A DNA stretch of 64,000 bases. Origin: Cryobacterium breve. Lineage in GTDB: Bacteria; Actinomycetota; Actinomycetes; Actinomycetales; Microbacteriaceae. Positions 63,814-64,000 of this stretch are shown one piece after another. Every line of letters begins with the position of its first letter. Within the stretch, counting starts at the first letter, position 1. The notes beneath the pieces were generated by a model that was given only the letters and a program-made list of their open reading frames with translations, did not search any database and was not told where the DNA came from. The position numbers were made by a program, and so were the translations under genes. The stretch spans positions 930,001-994,000 of the forward strand of contig NZ_CP075584.1 in the NCBI RefSeq assembly GCF_027594785.1, in the 5' to 3' direction.

Positions 63814-64000
63814 TCAGGCGGTCGTGCGCACGACCATTTTGCCGGTGTTCTCGCCGCGCATGAGGCCGAGGAACGCTTCGACGGCGTTGTCGATCCCGTC
63901 GACGACGGTCTCGTCGAAGACGACGGCCCCACTGGTCAGCCAGCCGGACATCTCGGCCGAGAACGCACCGAAGTGCTGCAGGTAGTTGCCCACGGTGAAG
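63814..64000 (-). CDS. MDR-family NADP-dependent oxidoreductase, C-terminal end
   Basis: Only the last 62 codons are in the window. The text ETVVDGIDNAVEAFLGLMRG, then ENTGKMVVR is the conserved C-terminus of PTGR/CurA-type medium-chain dehydrogenases (leukotriene B4 12-hydroxydehydrogenase group), which reduce alkenal/one substrates with NADPH. The start lies beyond the window. It is probably in one operon with the DJ-1 gene downstream, both suited to carbonyl stress. Confidence 0.85.
   Translation of the reverse strand, partial: FTVGNYLQHFGAFSAEMSGWLTSGAVVFDETVVDGIDNAVEAFLGLMRGENTGKMVVRTTA

Overview
The window is high-GC DNA with dense coding, ATG/GTG starts, many 4-base ATGA overlaps, tRNA-directed integrative elements and typical actinobacterial protein styles. 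It looks like a chromosomal segment of an actinobacterium, probably Microbacteriaceae (inference from protein style and synteny, not proven).

Layout. 1-7930: a CLC chloride channel (cut by the left edge), an APC-type permease, a glycine-betaine/proline ABC transporter operon (ATPase, permease, binding lipoprotein), two overlapping GAF-ANTAR regulators and a small membrane protein. 7971-14306: a small element integrated into the 3' end of tRNA-Glu(CTC). It has 102-bp perfect terminal repeats, a tyrosine integrase and paired arm-type repeats, and carries a secreted hydrophobic protein, a membrane protein/XRE repressor pair with two operator palindromes, a DapA-like gene, a resolvase remnant and a long hairpin. 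14473-28922: chromosome again, with a metallo-beta-lactamase-fold protein, a MacB-type ABC transporter with TetR regulator, an exopolysaccharide-like locus (GT2 synthase plus three beta-helix proteins, with a 14-unit 8-bp repeat), a universal stress protein, DUF805, an MFS exporter, a proton-pump-type rhodopsin, MarR and ParA. 29032-59016: a 30-kb element integrated into tRNA-Gln(CTG), bounded by a 46-bp direct repeat, with xis-int at its right end. It contains an IS21-family transposon that carries a metal efflux cassette (ArsR plus two cation diffusion facilitators), a replication-like module (AAA helicase plus family A DNA polymerase), a Ser/Thr kinase, a type I restriction-modification operon with an extra membrane gene, a VbhA-like small protein, a nine-site CAGCAC cluster and many unknown genes. 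59159-64000: gltX, a LysR regulator divergent from a class V aminotransferase, a DJ-1/PfpI protein and the end of an MDR oxidoreductase.

A pattern runs through the whole window. About twenty single-base frameshifts interrupt otherwise well-conserved genes. Almost all are +1 insertions, and thirteen have the same form, AGCT read as AGGCT/AGCCT, twelve of them inside CAGCTC/GAGCTG. Both chromosomal and island genes are hit. This looks like a motif-specific consensus error (possibly at a modified base) rather than gene decay. I therefore list these genes as frameshifted but give the protein they would encode if repaired. Several apparent long fusions (helicase-polymerase, MarR-ParA) disappear when the extra base is removed.
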